Shown here piece after piece: positions 15,914-20,154 of a DNA stretch of 20,154 nucleotides. The notes under the pieces are model-generated. The model worked only from the letters and a program-made list of their open reading frames with translations. It made no database searches and was not told the origin of the DNA. The stretch comes from JBDTMT01 sp033764095 (GTDB taxonomy: Bacteria; Desulfobacterota; Binatia; HRBIN30; CADEER01). The position numbers were made by a program, and so were the translations under genes. The stretch spans positions 1 to 20,154 of the forward strand of contig JANRJF010000415.1 of assembly GCA_033764095.1 (NCBI GenBank). The letters are read 5' to 3'. The number at the start of each line of letters is the position of its first letter. Within the stretch, counting starts at the first letter, position 1.

Positions 15914-17293
15914 ATGCGACCCAACATCCTGCTCATCCTCGCCGACGACATGGGCTACGGCGATTTCGGCTGCTTCAACGGCGGCCTGTCGCACACGCCG
16001 ACGCTCGACCAACTGGTCGCTGAGGGCACCTGCCTGACGCAGCACTACTCCGCCTCGCCGGTGTGCGCGCCGGCGCGCGCCTCGCTGCTCACCGGGCGCT
16101 CTCCGCACCGCACCGGCGTCATCGACACGCTGGAGCTGCGCGGCCTCGACCGGCTGGCGCTGCGCGAGCGCACCATCGCCGACCTGCTGCGCCAGGCCGG
16201 CTACGTCACCGGCCTGGTCGGCAAATGGCACAACGGCGCGCTCGACGCGCGCTACCACCCCACCCGGCGCGGCTTCGACGAGTTCGCCGGCTTCTGCGGC
16301 GGCTGGGCGCCCTACGTCGACTGGCACCTCGACCGCAACGGGTCGGTGCAGGCGAGCGACGGCCGCTACCTCACCGACGTGCTGAGCGACGAGGCGGTGG
16401 ACTTCATCCGCCGCCACCGCCGTGCGCCGTTCTTCCTGCACCTCGCCTACAACGCGCCGCACTACCCGTTTCACGCCCTCGACGAGGATCTGGCGCCGTT
16501 CCGCGACAGCGGCCGGCACACGCTCGCGGTGAGCCACATCTACGGCATGCTGCGCAGCATGGACCGCGGCATCGCCCGCGTGCTGCAGGCGCTCGACGAC
16601 GCGGCGCTCGCCGAGCACACCCTGGTGCTGTTCTCCAACGACAACGGCCCGCAGTTCGGCGGCGCCGGCGAGATGTGCAGCACGCGCTTCAACTGCGGCT
16701 TCGCCGGCGCCAAGACGCTGGTCTACGAGGGCGGCATCCGCCTGCCGATGCTGCTGCGCTGGCCGGCCGGCCTGAGCGGTCGACGTCGCATCGCCGACCT
16801 CGTCCATTTCACCGACTGGCTGCCGACGCTGCTGGCGGCCGCCGGTGCCACGCCGCCGCCCGAGCTACGCCTCGACGGGGTCGACGTGCTGCCGGTGCTG
16901 CAGGGCGAGCGCGGCCGCGTTGCGCAACAGCGCTTCTGGCAGTGGGACCGCTACGCCCCGGCCGGCGACTGCAACGCCGCCATGCGCGACGGCCCCTGGA
17001 AGCTGGTGCGCCCGGCGATCGACGCGCTGATGGCCGTCTCACCGCGCGACTTCGCCATGGACGTCGACGCGAAGTACCAGCCGCAGAACTATCCCGACAT
17101 CCTGCGCGAGCCGCTGCCGGTCGCGGCTGACGCGCCGGCGGCGGCGTCACAGCTCTTCGACCTGGCGAGCGATCCCGAGGAGCGCCACGACCGCGCCGCC
17201 GAGCAGCCCGACCGCGTCCTGCGCATGGAAGCGGCACTGGGCCGTTGGTTCGAAGCCGTCGAGCTCGACCGCTTGTCGATTCCGCCGGCGTGA
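15914..17293 (+). CDS. Formylglycine-type (type I) sulfatase
   Basis: A 459-residue member of the alkaline phosphatase/arylsulfatase superfamily, expected to hydrolyse a sulfate ester. Seen: metal ligands D11 and D12 in LILADDMGYGDFG, the sulfatase signature CAPAR (51-55) followed by LLTGR (58-62), in which C51 would be converted to formylglycine, K104/H106 in GKWHNG, H183 in NAPHYPF, and D243/N244 in FSNDNGPQ. The C-terminal subdomain has the usual RDGPWKLV segment. The protein begins directly at the first core strand, so no signal peptide is encoded from this ATG, whereas many relatives are exported. There is no convincing ribosome-binding site before 15914. No sulfatase-modifying enzyme gene is in the window. 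Substrate unknown. Confidence 0.9.
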   Translation: MRPNILLILADDMGYGDFGCFNGGLSHTPTLDQLVAEGTCLTQHYSASPVCAPARASLLTGRSPHRTGVIDTLELRGLDRLALRERTIADLLRQAGYVTGLVGKWHNGALDARYHPTRRGFDEFAGFCGGWAPYVDWHLDRNGSVQASDGRYLTDVLSDEAVDFIRRHRRAPFFLHLAYNAPHYPFHALDEDLAPFRDSGRHTLAVSHIYGMLRSMDRGIARVLQALDDAALAEHTLVLFSNDNGPQFGGAGEMCSTRFNCGFAGAKTLVYEGGIRLPMLLRWPAGLSGRRRIADLVHFTDWLPTLLAAAGATPPPELRLDGVDVLPVLQGERGRVAQQRFWQWDRYAPAGDCNAAMRDGPWKLVRPAIDALMAVSPRDFAMDVDAKYQPQNYPDILREPLPVAADAPAAASQLFDLASDPEERHDRAAEQPDRVLRMEAALGRWFEAVELDRLSIPPA

Positions 17294-17310
17294 CGTCGTC
17301 CCAATACTGA

Positions 17311-17411
17311 CGGGCTCGGGCTCGGGCTCGAGACGCCCCCGGGCAGGGCGAGCCGTGGGAGCAGGCTCTGCAGCTGCGCCGAGCCCGGGCCTCAGCCCGA
17401 GCCCGAACCCG
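17311..17411. repeat. Inverted arrays of a 6-base unit (CGGGCT / AGCCCG) between convergent genes
   Basis: Left arm: CGGGCT repeated three times at 17311-17328. Right arm: AGCCCGAGCCCGAACCC at 17394-17410, preceded by CGAGCCCGGGCCTC. The 17-base stem 17312-17328 / 17394-17410 has one mismatch and a 65-base interior. It lies between the stops of the sulfatase (plus) and the SnoaL-like gene (minus), so a bidirectional terminator role is possible. Its design matches the elements at 3021 and 8376 with a different unit. Confidence 0.8.
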
Positions 17412-17453
17412 ACGACTTGCTGCCGTTCTCCCAGCGCCAGCGCCGGCGCTGCC

Positions 17454-17876
17454 TCACTCCGTCGTCACCCCGAGGATCGTCTCGTCCCACAGCTTCCAGG
17501 CGCCGCCTTCCATGTGGAAGAGAAGGATCGCGTCGATCGTGTTGTCGACGAAGTCCTTGGTGCCCGGTTTGGCGGCGGTCCTGATCGACGCGCGCGCGAC
17601 GACGAACTCGTCGTCGTGGCCGATCAACGTGAACTTGACCAGCGAGGCGGTGACGTCGAGCTCCTTGAACTGCTCCTCCAGCGCCGCCTTGGTGCTGGCG
17701 TAGTCGGGCGACCGCGTGTCGATGGTGTTCATCGTCGCGTTGAGGTCGCGCTTGTTGAAGCTGGCGAGGTTGTTGTCGAGCACGTACTGAATCGCCGGCG
17801 CCAACTGCGCCGCGACCGGCGACGCGGCCAAGGCCACCAGCGTGGCGACGGCGACGAGCGCTGCGCTGCTTCGCAT
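17454..17876 (-). CDS. Exported SnoaL/NTF2-like protein
   Basis: A 140-residue protein. Residues 1-24 (MRSSAALVAVATLVALAASP...) form a Sec signal peptide with a likely cleavage near VAA/Q. The mature part begins LAPAIQYVLDNNLASFNKRDLNATMNTID, the opening helices of an NTF2/SnoaL cone fold, and ends with the beta-strands FTLIGHDDEFVVARASIRT, AILLFHMEGGAWKLWDETI. The ATG at 17876 is chosen because AGAGGAG (17885-17891) is eight bases upstream; the in-frame ATG at 17882 is only two bases from it. The fold serves as enzyme or ligand-binding domain in many contexts, and no catalytic set can be assigned here. It shares strand with the glycine-zipper gene 26 bases upstream and may be co-transcribed with it. 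Confidence 0.82.
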   Translation of the reverse strand: MRSSAALVAVATLVALAASPVAAQLAPAIQYVLDNNLASFNKRDLNATMNTIDTRSPDYASTKAALEEQFKELDVTASLVKFTLIGHDDEFVVARASIRTAAKPGTKDFVDNTIDAILLFHMEGGAWKLWDETILGVTTE

Positions 17877-17902
17877 GGGCATGTCTCCTCTGCGTCGCGG
17901 GC

Positions 17903-18304
17903 TCAATTGAGCACGCGGTGGCCGCGCTGGCGCATGCAGTTGCTGAAGGCGCGCTGGAACGCCTGATCGGTCTGCGCGGCGCGCTGCACGCCGCGCCCGA
18001 CGCCACCCGCCGCCGCGCCGACCGCGGCACCGCGTCCGGCGTTGCCGAGCGCCGCGCCAATCGCCGCGCCGCCAGCGGCACCGACCAGACCGCCACCGAC
18101 CGCCCCACGCGCGCCCTGCCCGACCGCGCTGCCGCCCGACACCTGGAAGGCGAGCTGGCGGCACTCTTCCATGTCGCGGTTGACGAACTGCGCCCGCGAG
18201 CTGCCGTAGGTGTCCACCGTGGGACTCCAGTTGCTCTGCGCCGCGCCCGTCGTGGCCATCGCCAAGGCGCCCACGCCGATTCCTACTGCCAGCCAACCCT
18301 TCAT
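17903..18304 (-). CDS. Exported glycine-zipper protein
   Basis: A 133-residue protein. MKGWLAVGIGVGALAMATTGAAQS is a signal peptide with cleavage likely after GAA or AAQ. A region with C48 (MEECRQLAF) is followed by a long glycine-zipper stretch at 60-104 (repeated GxxxG such as GGGLVGAAGGAAIGAALG and GAAVGAAAGGVG), then an amphipathic tail ending FSNCMRQRGHRVLN with C123. Glycine-zipper segments of this kind occur in small outer-membrane or periplasmic proteins and mediate tight helix packing. C48 and C123 flank the zipper and could form a disulfide. The ATG at 18304 has an AGGGGGA element just upstream. The reading frame stays open far upstream, but that is antisense shadow over the next gene. 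Exact role unknown. Confidence 0.83.
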   Translation of the reverse strand: MKGWLAVGIGVGALAMATTGAAQSNWSPTVDTYGSSRAQFVNRDMEECRQLAFQVSGGSAVGQGARGAVGGGLVGAAGGAAIGAALGNAGRGAAVGAAAGGVGRGVQRAAQTDQAFQRAFSNCMRQRGHRVLN

Positions 18305-18414
18305 CGCCGTCCCCCTGCTCGCGGGCGATTGGTCGCGCCCGAGGTTCACGTGCTGGATCGCCGCCGGGCTCCTACCACGGGCCCAGCGCGGCGCCCAGGC
18401 CGAGCGCGCCGGCC

Positions 18415-20007
18415 TCACGCCGCGGCATGCTGCTTCATGCGCCGCAGCAACGCCTCGTCCTTGCGGCTCTCGGCGAGGATCTTGGTGATGTAGGCGCGGC
18501 GGAAGAGCGGATAGTCGCGCGGGTCGGTGAGCACCGTCGGCACGTAGGCCCACCCCTCGTCCTGTTCGAACGGCTCGATCTCGCGGTGCAGGCGGAAGAA
18601 GTAGTCGGCCAGGTCGGCGTCGACGCCGAGCTTCTCGAACGCCACCGACAGCGGGTTGCGCTTGTGCGCCATCAGCAGCCCCTCGCCGCTCACGCCGCCC
18701 TGCCCGAGTCCCATCGCCGCCTTGCCCATCTTCTCCTTCACGCGCGTCGGCGGACCGAGATGGAAGGCGGCGATCGCCTCGATCGGCGAGGCGTGGCAGA
18801 GGAACCACTTCGCCACGTACTGCGAGCCGATGGTCTCGGGCAGCGGCGGATGGGTGAGCAGCGCGGCGCGGTCCATGCCGAACGCCTGCTCGACGAAATC
18901 GGCCCAGATCTCCATGTGGTTGCGGGTGAGGTAGTTGCCCGACTCGGTGGCGAACGCCTGCGCGATGGCGCGGAAGGCGCGGCTGCCCGCCGGCAGACGG
19001 CTGAACTGGCCGGCGATGTTGCGCGTCGCGTCCATCTGGATGAAGTCGCAGGCCAGCTCGCGCGCCGCGGCGAGCGGCGCCCTGCCGGAGATCAGGTAGC
19101 CGAAGGCGGTCTCGCTCGGCTTCTGCAGGCCGAGGCAGAACGCGCCGATCTCCTCCTCCAGCTCCTCGTAGGTCTGCACCGCGCCGGCCTGGAAGCGCTG
19201 CCCGGGCGGCGGCCAGACGAACTCCGGCACCGCGTAGCGACCGGCGGCGATCTCGCTCCAGGCGCGCCGCATGTTTTGGTAGACGAGCAGCCAGTGCTGC
19301 AGCGTGGTGCGCAGCAGCGCCTGCTGCGACGCGTCGGCGGCCAGCTCGCGCACCAGCTCCCACACCGGCTCGCAGACGAAGCCGCGGAAGTCCTCGTAGG
19401 CGCGCCAATAGGCCACCGCGTCGTCCGACAGGTCGAAGGCACGTCGCAGGTTCTCGGCCAGGCCGCGCTGGCAGAGGAACGGGCGTTCGTCGCGCACCAC
19501 GTCGAGCAAGCCGCCCTCGGCGGCCAGCGCGGTGACCACGAAGCCCTCGTCGAAGCCGCCGAACTGGAACTGCAGGCGCGTATAGACGCCCTGCATGGTC
19601 TCCGGGCAGGCGTAGTGCGCGTCGAGCTCGTCGCGCTCCAGGCCGAAGGCGGCGGCAAAGCGCAGGAACGACTCGTACGGCGGCGGTGTCACCTGGTGAA
19701 AGCCGGTCTTGCGATTGACGATCGGCGAGAGGGCGATGAACAGGCCGCGGCGCCGGCAGCGCGCGATGGTCGCCGCGCTGCCCTGCGCGTCGTCGCGCAG
19801 CCACTGCCAGTACTCCTTGATCCAGCGCCGCATCGCCTCGCGCGACAGGTCGCCGTAGCGCAGGCCGGTGGCCAGGCCGGCGTCGATCGGATGCGCGCGC
19901 ACCAGCCCGCGCAGCTCGTCGACGAATTCCGCCACCGGCCGCGCCGGCGCCGGCTGCTCGAACCCGTACAACGAGAGGTAGTCGTTCTGATTCGCCCCGG
20001 TGATCAT
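18415..20007 (-). CDS. Duplicated TenA/heme-oxygenase-fold protein (possible diiron oxidase)
   Basis: A 530-residue all-helical protein that appears to hold two TenA/PqqC-like heme-oxygenase-fold units, at about 25-250 and 280-520. Unit 1: RRWIKEYWQWLRD (60-72), FDEGFVVTALAAEGG (152-166), CQRGLAENLRRAF (179-191), YEDFRGFVCEPVW (204-216). Unit 2: QMDATRNIAGQFSRL (324-338), ESGNYLTRNHMEIWADFVEQAFG (355-377), WFLCHASPIEAIAAFHLG (401-418), then DYFFRLHREIEPFEQDEGW (468-486). Acidic and His residues (E355, H364, E366, E410, H474, E478, D483) are placed like metal ligands of heme-oxygenase-like diiron oxidases, but ligand assignment by eye is tentative. The ATG at 20007 has no Shine-Dalgarno sequence and lies only eight bases after a possible -10. 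The palindrome at 20038 is immediately upstream. No pathway can be named from its neighbours. Confidence 0.8.
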   Translation of the reverse strand: MITGANQNDYLSLYGFEQPAPARPVAEFVDELRGLVRAHPIDAGLATGLRYGDLSREAMRRWIKEYWQWLRDDAQGSAATIARCRRRGLFIALSPIVNRKTGFHQVTPPPYESFLRFAAAFGLERDELDAHYACPETMQGVYTRLQFQFGGFDEGFVVTALAAEGGLLDVVRDERPFLCQRGLAENLRRAFDLSDDAVAYWRAYEDFRGFVCEPVWELVRELAADASQQALLRTTLQHWLLVYQNMRRAWSEIAAGRYAVPEFVWPPPGQRFQAGAVQTYEELEEEIGAFCLGLQKPSETAFGYLISGRAPLAAARELACDFIQMDATRNIAGQFSRLPAGSRAFRAIAQAFATESGNYLTRNHMEIWADFVEQAFGMDRAALLTHPPLPETIGSQYVAKWFLCHASPIEAIAAFHLGPPTRVKEKMGKAAMGLGQGGVSGEGLLMAHKRNPLSVAFEKLGVDADLADYFFRLHREIEPFEQDEGWAYVPTVLTDPRDYPLFRRAYITKILAESRKDEALLRRMKQHAAA

Positions 20008-20015
20008 GCGCGCAG

Positions 20016-20044
20016 GCTTAGCGCAGGCCGCAGCGGCTAATCAA
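20016..20044 (-). promoter_or_regulatory. Possible promoter of the TenA-fold gene, giving a nearly leaderless mRNA
   Basis: On the minus strand TTGATT (20044-20039) and CTAAGC (20021-20016) are 17 bases apart. Transcription would begin around 20009-20010, just before the ATG at 20007. That agrees with the absence of a ribosome-binding site. The -10 is a poor match, so confidence is limited. Confidence 0.35.
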
Positions 20045-20059
20045 CAGTGTTGTTGACTA
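20038..20059. promoter_or_regulatory. Palindromic operator-like site (TetR/GntR type)
   Basis: TCAACA-GTGT-TGTTGA (20041-20056) is a perfect inverted repeat. It extends to 9-base arms with one mismatch (TAA on the left, CTA on the right). It is AT-rich in an extremely GC-rich setting and overlaps the proposed -35 of the TenA-fold gene, as expected for a repressor site. No regulator gene is visible in the remaining 95 bases. Confidence 0.5.
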
Positions 20060-20154
20060 CCGTGCCGGGCGCTGGTAGCGGGCGCGGCTTGGCACGCCCC
20101 TCGCCGCCGCGCGCGCGGCGCGCCCAGGCCGCGCCGGCGCGCCGCCGCCGCGAT

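Noticed and set aside
18305..19804. Open upstream extension of the glycine-zipper gene
   Set aside because: It overlaps the TenA-fold gene in a different frame on the same strand, and the ATG at 18304 begins a clear signal peptide.

Overview
The window is a very GC-rich bacterial chromosome segment with strong codon bias towards G/C. I see no rRNA, tRNA, CRISPR array, transposase or integrase. The mix of broad-substrate oxidoreductases, plus a Tat-exported protein ending in a dockerin-like EF-hand pair (DELIRGVNIALG / DELVRGVRNALG type), resembles uncultured 'Deltaproteobacteria'/Binatota-like genomes. That lineage guess rests on recalled family resemblance only.

Layout. 1-639 is the tail of a hybrid histidine kinase. 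640-970 is non-coding and rich in direct repeats and hairpins. At about 2 kb an AraC-type regulator (minus) diverges from a plus-strand group: extradiol ring-cleavage dioxygenase, divergent SDR protein, FAD-dependent aromatic hydroxylase and an FAA-hydrolase-family protein. The last two overlap by 4 bases. Together they look like a meta-cleavage aromatic catabolism cluster (hydroxylation, ring cleavage, processing of the ring-fission product) controlled by the AraC protein. A 77-residue winged-helix-like protein and a YcaQ/AlkZ-type DNA glycosylase homologue follow.

8.45-12.0 kb is an accessory island. A truncated copy of the N-terminus of a sarcosine-oxidase-type flavoenzyme lies at 8454-8607. 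It is followed by three genes of visibly lower GC: a trypsin-fold serine peptidase, a large lipoprotein and a two-helix membrane protein with an unrecognised C-terminal domain. The full-length sarcosine-oxidase-like gene then begins at 11964. The two N-termini align without gaps at about 89% nucleotide identity, mostly with synonymous differences. The three-gene cassette is the best candidate here for an undescribed system.

After the flavoenzyme come a Baeyer-Villiger-type monooxygenase, the convergent Tat/dockerin-like protein, a formylglycine-type sulfatase, and three minus-strand genes: an exported SnoaL/NTF2-like protein, a glycine-zipper protein and a duplicated TenA/heme-oxygenase-fold protein. 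Upstream of the last is an AT-rich palindrome that looks like a repressor operator.

Three gaps hold hairpin-like elements made of short degenerate tandem units facing an inverted array of the same unit: 7-mers at 3021-3118, about 9-mers at 8376-8430 and 6-mers at 17311-17411. Other gaps (8658-8764, 13128-13289, 15625-15913, 20060-20154) show no gene I can support.
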